A stretch of 13,459 nt of DNA from Legionellales bacterium UBA2469. Its GTDB lineage: Bacteria; Pseudomonadota; Gammaproteobacteria; Legionellales; Legionellaceae. The stretch covers positions 16,130 through 29,588 of the forward strand of contig DDPL01000027.1 of NCBI GenBank assembly GCA_002342175.1, written 5' to 3'. Made by a program: the position numbers and the translations under genes. This document shows, piece by piece, positions 1-6,347 of the stretch. Positions within the stretch are counted from its first letter, which is position 1. Each line of letters starts with the position of its first letter. Under the pieces are notes generated by a model that worked only from the letters and a program-made list of their open reading frames with translations, had not been told where the DNA came from and searched no databases.

Positions 1-1
1 G

Positions 2-1054
2 GGAACCCGAGCAGGCGTAAATAATTTAACAACCGCAGAGTTGAAGGCTGCGGGTAGCCAGATGATTCTTGGTGGCAATACTTACCACATGCTTTGCGCG
101 CCTGGCTTAGAAATGATTAAACATGCCGGTGGCATGCATTCGCTGATGGGCTGGAATGGACCGATGTTAACCGATAGTGGTGGGTTTCAAGTTTTTAGTC
201 TTTCCAAAAATAAAGAAATATGTACAATTGATGATAATGGAGCGCATTTTTGTATTCCTGGAACCAACAGATGGATTCATATGACCCCTGAGGTTTCGAT
301 TGAAGCACAAAAAGTGATTGGAGCTGATGTGATAATGGCTTTTGATCAGTGTACGCCGAGCGATATTCGTTATAATGATGCGGCACAAATCATGAAAAAA
401 ACACATCGATGGTTAAAGCAATCAGTTCATTACCATGAGCAGAATCCATTAACAGCTTATGGGTATCGACAATCGTTGTTTGGAATTATTCAAGGTGGAA
501 TCTATCCGGAATTGCGTCAAGAAAGTGCAGAATTTGTGACGAGTTTAAATTTGCCAGGTGTTGCAATTGGTGGAGAAACCATTGGTTTTGATATGATTAA
601 AACCTGTGAAATTTTAACTCATTTAAGTGATTTCTTACCCCAAGAAAAGCCTCGTTATAGCATGGGGGTGGGGATGGGTCCGCAAGATTTATTCGATGTC
701 GTGGCCTGTGGTATGGATATGTTTGATTGTGTGGCTCCAACGCGTAATGCTCGACATGGGTCATTGTATGCTGGACATTTTGTTAAAAAAAATGATTGGT
801 ATTCATTTCAAAGCGAATTTTCTAATGGGCGATTGGATATTAAAAAACACCAATTTGCAACAGATGAACAACCCTTAATGTCTGATTGCAATTGTTATAC
901 TTGCCAAACGACAACCCGTTCGTATTTACATCATTTATTTAAAATGAAAAGCAATCTTTTTTCAGTTTATGCTTGCATACATAACATTCATGTGATGCAT
1001 GATGCTTGTCGATTGATGCGTGAACTCATTTTATCGATGTCTGATTTGGAATAA
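2..1054 (+). CDS. tgt: tRNA-guanine transglycosylase (Tgt) paralogue, 5'-truncated by window edge
   Basis: Enzymes of this family exchange guanine for a 7-deazaguanine (preQ1 in bacteria) at position 34 of GUN-anticodon tRNAs. The frame is open from base 2 and its first residues (GTRAGVNNLTTAEL) already align with the family, so the TTG at 41 is not the start; about 30 N-terminal residues lie outside the window. Numbering the visible 350 residues from base 2, I see the general acid/base Asp58 in TDSGGFQ, Asp115 in MAFDQC, Gln164 in GIIQGG, the nucleophile Asp242 in MFDCVAPTRNARHG, and the zinc ligands Cys296, Cys298, Cys301 and His327 (CNCYTC...IHN). Oddities: the usual GGLAVGE substrate loop reads GGETIGF, ILGNTYH carries an extra Gly, there is an insertion before the zinc site, and the C terminus is short. 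It is clearly a family member. Whether it is the housekeeping Tgt or a specialised paralogue is open; I lean to paralogue. The permease gene follows after 6 nt. Confidence 0.9.
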   Translation, partial: GTRAGVNNLTTAELKAAGSQMILGGNTYHMLCAPGLEMIKHAGGMHSLMGWNGPMLTDSGGFQVFSLSKNKEICTIDDNGAHFCIPGTNRWIHMTPEVSIEAQKVIGADVIMAFDQCTPSDIRYNDAAQIMKKTHRWLKQSVHYHEQNPLTAYGYRQSLFGIIQGGIYPELRQESAEFVTSLNLPGVAIGGETIGFDMIKTCEILTHLSDFLPQEKPRYSMGVGMGPQDLFDVVACGMDMFDCVAPTRNARHGSLYAGHFVKKNDWYSFQSEFSNGRLDIKKHQFATDEQPLMSDCNCYTCQTTTRSYLHHLFKMKSNLFSVYACIHNIHVMHDACRLMRELILSMSDLE

Positions 1055-1060
1055 AGATTT

Positions 1061-2440
1061 ATGTCAAAAAATGTAAAAACACTCAGTATTTTTAGTTTAG
1101 TGATGATAACTGTTGGCTCAGTGGATAGTATTCGAAACCTTCCCACAACGGCGTTATTTGGTTCTCAATTGATATTTTTTTTTCTATTTGGCGCTTTATT
1201 TTTCTTATTACCAACAGCATTCGTATCCGCAGAATTAGCCTCGTCATATCCCAAAGAAGGCGGTATTTATATTTGGGTTAAACAAGCCTTTGGTAAGCGA
1301 TGGGGGTTTTTAGCCATATGGTTACAATGGATTGAAAATGTGATTTGGTACCCTATATTACTTTCATTTCTTGCAGGCAATTTTGGATTTTTAATTGCGC
1401 CAACATATGCAAATAATCCGACTTTTTTATATATAACCATTGTAACGGCATTCACCTTAGCCTCAGCCATTAATTTTTTTGGTATGAAATCATCGGCATG
1501 GTTTAGTAATTTTTGTGCCATAACAGGTTTATTGATTCCCATGACCGCGATTATTGGATTTGGTGTGATATGGTTAATCAGTGGAAACACTAGTCAAATT
1601 TCCTGGCAGTGGCATTCCATGATTCCAAGCTTAAATCGTCCCGACTTATGGGTTTCACTGACAGGTGTAATGATGTCATTATGTGGAATTGAAATTGCAA
1701 CGGTTCATGCAAAAGATGTGTCGCATCCGCAAAAATCTTATCCTAAGGTTTTATTTTATTCGGTCTTAATCATTTGCTCGACCATGATTCTAGGGTCCCT
1801 AGCGATAGCTATAGTTATTCCAACGAAGGATATCAATTTGGTTGCAGGAATTATGCAAGCTTTTCAATTGATGTTGTCGCATTATCATTTGGAATATATG
1901 ATGCCCATTGTTGCACTAATGATAGTCATGGGAGGGATGGGCAGTGTAAGCAATTGGATTATTGCACCCACTATGGGTTTAATGGTTGCAGCAAGTGATG
2001 GTTGTCTACCCTCAATATTACATAAAACCAACCGTCATGGCGCTCCTATCTATCTATTGGCTCTACAAGTGATTTTTGTTTGGATTTTAGCAACGTTATT
2101 TATGTTTATGCCCTCAGTGAGCAGTTCTTACTGGTTACTGACAGCATTGGCAGCTCAATTATATATGCTCATGTATGCTTTAATGTTTATGGCTATCATT
2201 CGGTTAAGAAAAAAACAATTAACCCAACATGCCAATTTTAAAATTCCGGGCGGTATGGTTGGATTCATTAGTGTTATCATGGCTGGAATGATAGGTGTTG
2301 TGATGACATTTGGCGTGAGCTTTTTGCCTCCTGACATGCTTGATGTGGGGCGTCTTAGTGCATATCACTGGATTCAAGTTTTGGGTTTATTATTGATGAT
2401 GATACCTCCTTTTATTTTAAAAATTCAGCATGAAAAATGA
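1061..2440 (+). CDS. Amino-acid antiporter of the APC superfamily, GadC/glutamate:GABA type
   Basis: A 459-residue inner-membrane transporter with about 12 hydrophobic helices. Family landmarks are SVDSIRNLP (residues 20-28) in the first helix region, AELASSYPKEGGIYIWV (57-73), a KRWGFLAIWLQW stretch (79-90), a central GIEIATVHAKDVSHPQKSYP, the IPTKDINLVAGIMQAF segment, FKIPGG, and VSFLPPD near the end. The run from GIE..HAKD through SFLPPD matches the layout of the E. coli glutamate/GABA antiporter GadC closely. The soluble C-terminal tail that plugs GadC at high pH is missing, since the protein ends about 8 residues after the last helix (FILKIQHEK). Substrate is not decidable from sequence; related subfamilies such as YjeM share the N-terminal motif. 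It starts 6 nt after tgt and overlaps the next gene by 11 nt, so it is probably the middle gene of a three-gene transcript. Confidence 0.85.
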   Translation: MSKNVKTLSIFSLVMITVGSVDSIRNLPTTALFGSQLIFFFLFGALFFLLPTAFVSAELASSYPKEGGIYIWVKQAFGKRWGFLAIWLQWIENVIWYPILLSFLAGNFGFLIAPTYANNPTFLYITIVTAFTLASAINFFGMKSSAWFSNFCAITGLLIPMTAIIGFGVIWLISGNTSQISWQWHSMIPSLNRPDLWVSLTGVMMSLCGIEIATVHAKDVSHPQKSYPKVLFYSVLIICSTMILGSLAIAIVIPTKDINLVAGIMQAFQLMLSHYHLEYMMPIVALMIVMGGMGSVSNWIIAPTMGLMVAASDGCLPSILHKTNRHGAPIYLLALQVIFVWILATLFMFMPSVSSSYWLLTALAAQLYMLMYALMFMAIIRLRKKQLTQHANFKIPGGMVGFISVIMAGMIGVVMTFGVSFLPPDMLDVGRLSAYHWIQVLGLLLMMIPPFILKIQHEK

Positions 2441-2927
2441 TATCACAACTTTTGAACACTGGTGCCATAGGATTCGCCAACGACTCCCTGAGATTTTGGT
2501 AAAGTTATCCGCATGGCCAAAAGGCCATCGAAATTGGATACCTAAAGGCCTTTTTTTTGAGGGCGCTGATTGGTCCCCTCAAAAAGCAATTCAAGAAATT
2601 GAAAGCCACCTGAAGCGTTTAGAATCTTTAGCGCTCACTCCACAACAGTCTTATTTTTTAAGTCAAAAAATATTACGACAAATTGAAGTTCTCGTATTGT
2701 TATCAAAACAATTTTCTTCTCATGATGGGCCAATAATAGCTTTTAAAGCGCTCACGCGTGAAAAGCATAAAACCGAGTTAGAGCAACATCAAAATCTTCT
2801 ATTGCAGCAAAAACAAGCTTTAGAAAAAAGATTATTAAAACTTCCTAATCATGAAATGTTAAAGAAAGATTTACAATTATTACAAAAAAAACTATCTGAG
2901 ATTCAAGAAAGGCTCACAAAGGTTTAA
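2430..2927 (+). CDS. priC: PriC-like primosomal replication protein N'' (probable)
   Basis: A 165-residue, basic, largely helical protein without signal peptide or membrane segment. In E. coli PriC helps reload DnaB at stalled forks lacking DnaA. The pattern here follows that family: an N-terminal helix with an aromatic/LF element (KGLFFEGADW, residues about 39-48), an evenly spaced leucine pattern (EIESHLKRLESL), a conserved-looking KILRQIEVL helix (84-92), then a long charged coiled-coil tail (about 108-165) with an HQNLLLQQKQALEKRL segment like the EHQ-x-E-RL of PriC. The length is close to the 175 residues of the E. coli protein. Recognition rests on this pattern and not on catalytic residues, so an unrelated small coiled-coil protein remains possible. 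The ATG overlaps the permease stop by 11 nt, implying translational coupling. Confidence 0.55.
   Translation: MKNDITTFEHWCHRIRQRLPEILVKLSAWPKGHRNWIPKGLFFEGADWSPQKAIQEIESHLKRLESLALTPQQSYFLSQKILRQIEVLVLLSKQFSSHDGPIIAFKALTREKHKTELEQHQNLLLQQKQALEKRLLKLPNHEMLKKDLQLLQKKLSEIQERLTKV
2519..2558 (+). terminator. Terminator-like hairpin with T-run inside the priC-like gene
   Basis: AAAAGGCC (2519-2526) pairs perfectly with GGCCTTTT (2547-2554) across a 20-nt loop, followed by four further T. A competing hairpin, ATGGCC-AAAA-GGCCAT (2513-2528), uses the same left arm. The repeat partly reflects two PKG codon triplets in the protein, so the structure may be incidental. Confidence 0.25.
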
Positions 2928-2942
2928 GAAAATTTGATTATT

Positions 2943-2951
2943 TGTTAGAAT
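2943..2951 (+). promoter_or_regulatory. Extended -10 promoter element upstream of panB
   Basis: TGTTAGAAT fits the extended -10 form TGnTAnAAT, with the hexamer TAGAAT at 2946-2951. A poor -35 (TTTAAG, 2923-2928) lies 17 nt upstream. It would start transcription near 2958, about 25 nt before the panB ATG. The identical 9-mer occurs before feoB. The preceding gene ends at 2927, and this 55-nt gap is the first real intergenic space in the left part, which supports a new transcription unit here. Confidence 0.5.
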
Positions 2952-2982
2952 GATTGATATTTTTTTGTAGAAAGATGTTCTT

Positions 2983-3774
2983 ATGAGTATTCAACGTTTT
3001 CAGAATAAAAAAAAATTGCAACAAAAAATTTCAATGGTCACTTGTTATGACTACCCATCGGCAAAATTAGTTGCTCAATCTGATATTGATTGTGTATTGG
3101 TCGGTGACTCCGTAGCCATGACGGTCCATGGTTATCAGAGTACAGTAATGGCTACCATTGAGATGATGGTTTTTCATACCCAAGCAGTTGCGCGTGGTCT
3201 GGGCCAACAATTTTTAGTTGCTGATATGCCATTTCTAGCACATCGAGGTTCACGCCAACGCACCAATGATAATGCTTTACGTTTATTACAAGCGGGTGCG
3301 CATGCTGTCAAAATTGAGGGCGCTGATCCATTCACTTGTCAAGAAATTGAGGTTTTGGTTCAAGCGGGCGTTCCTGTCATGGGGCATATTGGACTTCAAC
3401 CACAATCTATTCTTACCTTGGGAGGTTATAAAGTCCAAGGTCGCAGTGATGAGCAAGCCCAAAAATTAATTGAGGAAGCGCTTCGTTTACAATCTGCAGG
3501 TTGTTTTGCGATTGTGATTGAATGTGTGCCAGCTCCTTTATCACAACGAATCACACAAGAATTAAACATAACAACCATTGGCATAGGAGCGGGTAACGGC
3601 ACAGATGGACAAGTATTGGTTTGGCACGATATGTTAGGCTTGCAACAAGAATTTTTGCCGAAGTTTGTGAAGCAATATCAAACCTTAGGCGTGGAAATTG
3701 TCAATACACTAAACCATTATCATCAAGAGGTTTCCAACCAGTCCTTTCCAAGTGTTGAGCATGTATATGAATAA
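2983..3774 (+). CDS. panB: 3-methyl-2-oxobutanoate hydroxymethyltransferase (ketopantoate hydroxymethyltransferase)
   Basis: This cytosolic enzyme transfers a hydroxymethyl group from 5,10-methylenetetrahydrofolate to 2-oxoisovalerate, giving ketopantoate, the first committed step to pantothenate and coenzyme A. The 263 residues match the usual length. Visible landmarks are MVTCYDYPSAKL (18-29), the metal-binding Asp42-Ser43 in LVGDSVAMTVHG, Asp81 in VADMPF, Lys110 and Glu112 in HAVKIEG, MGHIGLQPQS (133-142), and the catalytic Glu180 in VIECVP, followed by GIGAGNGTDGQVLV. All expected active-site residues are present. It is the first gene of a tight panB-panC unit, and its stop lies inside the panC reading frame. 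No panD or panE is visible in the window. Confidence 0.97.
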   Translation: MSIQRFQNKKKLQQKISMVTCYDYPSAKLVAQSDIDCVLVGDSVAMTVHGYQSTVMATIEMMVFHTQAVARGLGQQFLVADMPFLAHRGSRQRTNDNALRLLQAGAHAVKIEGADPFTCQEIEVLVQAGVPVMGHIGLQPQSILTLGGYKVQGRSDEQAQKLIEEALRLQSAGCFAIVIECVPAPLSQRITQELNITTIGIGAGNGTDGQVLVWHDMLGLQQEFLPKFVKQYQTLGVEIVNTLNHYHQEVSNQSFPSVEHVYE

Positions 3775-4540
3775 AAAAATACACATCATTAATTCTATAC
3801 GTGAATGGAAAACACTTCATGCACAAGCTTTGGCCAATATGTCAATAGGCTTTGTGCCGACCATGGGAAATTTACATCAAGGCCACTTGTCACTATGTCA
3901 TGCCAGTCTTCAGCATCATGACGTTACAGTGGCCAGTATTTTTATCAATCCCACGCAATTTAATGATTTAAATGATCTGGTAAATTATCCAAGAACATTA
4001 GATGCTGATTTAGCTTTACTGGAATCCATCGGCGTAGATTATTGTTTGGTTTTATCTGAAGATGAGATGTATCAAGATAAATTTCAATATCGTGTTTCAG
4101 AACATCATTTTTCTGAAATGATGGAAGGTGCTTGTCGGCCAGGTCATTTTTCTGGTGTTTTGACAATCGTTTTAAAGTTACTGCTAGGTGTGTCGCCAAA
4201 CCGTGTATACATGGGTGAAAAGGATTATCAACAATATTTATTAATTGATGGCATGGTCAAAGCATTTTTTCTGGATTGTGAAATTGTACCTTGTTCGACC
4301 GTACGAGAAGTTAGTGGTCTGCCGTTTAGTTCAAGGAACAGTCGACTATCGATTGAAGAAAAGCGGTTAGCAGAAAAATTTGCCAATTGTTTTTTGCAAC
4401 CAAAGTTATCCCTTGGTGAAATTCAGCAACAAATTGAAGCATTGGGCATCGTCATTGATTACCTCGTCGAAGATAAAGGACGTCGATGGATAGCCGTTCG
4501 TATTGGTGCAATACGTATTTTAGATAATTATTCGATTTAA
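3767..4540 (+). CDS. panC: Pantothenate synthetase (pantoate-beta-alanine ligase)
   Basis: The enzyme condenses pantoate with beta-alanine, using ATP through a pantoyl-adenylate, to give pantothenate. The fragment FVPTMGNLHQGHLSL holds the two nucleotide-binding histidines of the HIGH-like motif. It is followed by IFINPTQF, NYPRTLDAD, MMEGACRPGHFSGV, GEKDYQQ with the conserved Lys, and SSRNSRLS, the KMSKS-equivalent. The C-terminal domain is recognisable (GAIRILDN) but short: 257 residues against about 283 in E. coli. I chose ATG 3767 because residues from MNKKIHII onward fit the family and a TGAG sits 7 nt upstream; GTG 3752 and ATG 3761 are alternatives in the same frame. With this start the gene overlaps panB by 8 nt. 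Its place directly after panB confirms the pathway. Confidence 0.95.
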   Translation: MNKKIHIINSIREWKTLHAQALANMSIGFVPTMGNLHQGHLSLCHASLQHHDVTVASIFINPTQFNDLNDLVNYPRTLDADLALLESIGVDYCLVLSEDEMYQDKFQYRVSEHHFSEMMEGACRPGHFSGVLTIVLKLLLGVSPNRVYMGEKDYQQYLLIDGMVKAFFLDCEIVPCSTVREVSGLPFSSRNSRLSIEEKRLAEKFANCFLQPKLSLGEIQQQIEALGIVIDYLVEDKGRRWIAVRIGAIRILDNYSI

Positions 4541-4570
4541 GGATATAAGGATACTCAAGATGCTTTTTCC

Positions 4571-4577
4571 AAAGGAG
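4571..4577 (+). promoter_or_regulatory. Strong Shine-Dalgarno deciding the hydrolase start
   Basis: AAAGGAG lies 6 nt before ATG 4584 and is among the best ribosome binding sites in the window. It lies inside the longer reading frame that begins at ATG 4560, and argues that translation starts at 4584. Confidence 0.6.
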
Positions 4578-4583
4578 CCCGGG

Positions 4584-5207
4584 ATGCATGCCATGTTGTT
4601 ACAAGGTCCAGACGGAACGATTCAGGTTAGTCTTTCGATTCCAGATGAAGTTCAATGGGATAAAGTTGCCTTGGTTGGGCACCCTCATCCATTGCATGAT
4701 GGAACCATGGACAATAAAGTGGTTACCACAACGGGACGCGCCATTTTAGCCTTAAATATTCCAGTGATAAGATTTAATTTTAGGGGCGTGGGCCAATCAA
4801 CAGGTCAATTTGCACATGGACTGGGTGAATCACAAGACATGTTATGGATATTACAACAATGGCGACATCAATTTCCTCAGTCTAAAATATACTTATCAGG
4901 ATTTTCATTTGGTTCTTATGTGGCTTTTCAGGTCGCACAACAAATTGATGTTGAATGCTTAATATTGATAGCACCACCTGTAGCGCGATTTAATTTTGAT
5001 TTAGCGAAGATGAAAAGATTTCCTGATGTTGTTTTCCAGGGAGATATGGATGAGGTGGTTGCAGCAGACGTTGTTGAGAAATTTACTAAAAAATTTGTGC
5101 CGACCATTCCGATGGAATGGTTTGCTGAGACAGGGCATTTTTTTCATGGAAAATTGGTACAGTTAAAAGATGCTGTGCAAAAATGGATCTTATTATGTTC
5201 AAAATAA
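4584..5207 (+). CDS. Alpha/beta hydrolase of the COG2945 type
   Basis: A 207-residue cytosolic alpha/beta-fold hydrolase; the substrate is unknown for most of this family. The family signature GHPHPLHDGTMDNKVV occurs near the N terminus (residues 32-47), followed by RFNFRGVGQSTG (63-74). The nucleophile is Ser108 in GFSFGS, the likely acid is Asp154 or Asp156 in GDMDEVV, and the catalytic His185 is in TGHFFHG, so the triad looks intact. Start choice: an almost ideal Shine-Dalgarno AAAGGAG (4571-4577) sits 6 nt before ATG 4584, and the protein then begins MHAMLLQGPDG as family members do. ATG 4560, 24 nt upstream in frame, has its own AAGGA at 4547 and cannot be excluded. It follows panC closely and overlaps the next gene, but there is no known link to pantothenate synthesis. 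Confidence 0.88.
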   Translation: MHAMLLQGPDGTIQVSLSIPDEVQWDKVALVGHPHPLHDGTMDNKVVTTTGRAILALNIPVIRFNFRGVGQSTGQFAHGLGESQDMLWILQQWRHQFPQSKIYLSGFSFGSYVAFQVAQQIDVECLILIAPPVARFNFDLAKMKRFPDVVFQGDMDEVVAADVVEKFTKKFVPTIPMEWFAETGHFFHGKLVQLKDAVQKWILLCSK

Positions 5208-6277
5208 AATCACCGCTGTATTTAACCGAAAAATATAAGACAGCCATATTAGATGAGCGTATTCGAGAAAATCCCCAACAACAACATATTCTTTCGGTAT
5301 TAGAAGAATGTTGGTTGGATGAAAAACTTTTTCGTTTTCCCTGGCAAAAGCAACAACTGAAAAATAATCATGTCTATATTTATGGAAGCGTAGGTTCAGG
5401 TAAAACCTATGTCATGGATATGTTTTATAAAAGCATTCCTGAAGAGGGAAAATTAAGAATTCACTTTCACTCTTTTTTAGAAAAAATCGCACAAGACCTT
5501 AAAAAATTGCAAGGTACTCCAAATCCCATGAAACGAATTGTGAGGGATTTGGCAAAATCATATCAAGTTATTTGTTTAGATGAAATGATGGTGCAAGATG
5601 TTGTGCAGGCCATGATACTTGTGGAATTAATTCCTGCGCTCATGAAAGAGCAAGTGATGTTGGTGATGACATCCAATATTGAGCCATCTCAATTGTACTT
5701 AAATGGTTTGCAGCGAGTACGATTTATGTCAGTGATTGAGGTCATTGAGCAACATTTCCATGTATTACCATTATCATCACATTTAGACTACCGTAGCCAA
5801 CATTTACCCCGTCCAGAAAAGACCTATTTTTATCCCTCGACACCATCACATGAAGCCCGATTTAAAACCTTATTTACACAGTTTTCCAGTCATTTACATG
5901 AGCCTGTGCAATGGAATTTATTGATAAATATTCAGAATCGAGAAGTTCCTGTGGTGGCGGTTTCTGATAACATCATTTGGTTTGACTTTAAAAATATCAG
6001 TGAAATTCCGAGGTGTCAGCGAGATTATTTAGAGTTAAGTCAACGATTTAAAACCATCTTTGTCCATGATGTGACCCAATTTAAAGAAAGCGATACCTCA
6101 TCTTTGATATTATGGATGTACTTTATTGATGTGTGTTACGATGCGCACATCAAATTAATGATATTATCCCAAGTTGATATTGATGATTTATACCCAAATG
6201 GTCCGATGAAGGATGTTTTTCAACGAACTTTAAGTCGAATGAAAGAAATGCAGTCGGATTGGTATTGGCAATCTTAA
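5195..6277 (+). CDS. zapE: Cell division protein ZapE / AFG1-family ATPase
   Basis: ZapE is a peripheral inner-membrane ATPase that acts on the FtsZ ring in gammaproteobacteria; the eukaryotic relative AFG1 is mitochondrial. Numbering from ATG 5195 (360 residues; E. coli has 375), the Walker A GSVGSGKT is at 64-71, then LRIHFHSFL, the Walker B VICLDE at 125-130, MVQD, the sensor-like TSN at 159-161, and the arginine-rich LYLNGLQRVRF at 167-177. The C-terminal half retains DYRSQ, a CQRDYLELSQRF segment, and the closing FQRTLSRMKEMQSDWY, which resembles the E. coli end FQRCLSRLQEMQSEEY. The family FDEFFV reads LDEMMV here. The upstream in-frame ATG 5183 would add 4 residues; I prefer 5195 because GGAT precedes it at a workable distance. 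It overlaps the hydrolase by 13 nt, so it is probably the last gene of the panB transcript. Confidence 0.9.
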   Translation: MFKIKSPLYLTEKYKTAILDERIRENPQQQHILSVLEECWLDEKLFRFPWQKQQLKNNHVYIYGSVGSGKTYVMDMFYKSIPEEGKLRIHFHSFLEKIAQDLKKLQGTPNPMKRIVRDLAKSYQVICLDEMMVQDVVQAMILVELIPALMKEQVMLVMTSNIEPSQLYLNGLQRVRFMSVIEVIEQHFHVLPLSSHLDYRSQHLPRPEKTYFYPSTPSHEARFKTLFTQFSSHLHEPVQWNLLINIQNREVPVVAVSDNIIWFDFKNISEIPRCQRDYLELSQRFKTIFVHDVTQFKESDTSSLILWMYFIDVCYDAHIKLMILSQVDIDDLYPNGPMKDVFQRTLSRMKEMQSDWYWQS

Positions 6278-6281
6278 TAAA

Positions 6282-6296
6282 TGAGAATGATTATCA
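6282..6296 (+). promoter_or_regulatory. Fur box upstream of feoB
   Basis: TGAGAATGATTATCA matches the 7-1-7 Fur consensus TGATAATnATTATCA at 13 of the 14 defined positions. It lies 5 nt after the zapE stop, covers the position where a -35 would fall for the -10 at 6310, and ends 51 nt before the feoB start. This is the expected layout for iron-dependent repression by Fur-Fe(II), so feoB-feoC should be induced when iron is low. Confidence 0.9.
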
Positions 6297-6306
6297 ATTA
6301 AAAACA

Positions 6307-6315
6307 TGTTAGAAT
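6307..6315 (+). promoter_or_regulatory. Extended -10 element of the feoB promoter
   Basis: TGTTAGAAT has the form TGnTAnAAT (hexamer TAGAAT, 6310-6315). With 17-nt spacing the -35 would fall on 6287-6292 inside the Fur box and is weak, as is tolerated with an extended -10. Transcription would start near 6322. The same 9-mer precedes panB. Confidence 0.65.
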
Positions 6316-6347
6316 AAGTTTATTTTTTAATTGAAGGGGTTTCTTGA

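Noticed and set aside
41..43. TTG at 41 as start of the Tgt gene
   Set aside because: The frame is open to base 2 and the preceding residues (GTRAGVNNLTT) align with the family, so the gene simply runs in from outside the window.
1267..1590. Open frame of 107 codons on the - strand under the permease
   Set aside because: It is antisense to a well-conserved membrane protein, with no family resemblance; it is a shadow of the coding frame.
2931..2960. AT-rich stretch before panB considered as a second Fur box
   Set aside because: Only scattered agreement with the 7-1-7 consensus, with neither half-site complete, unlike the clear site at 6282.
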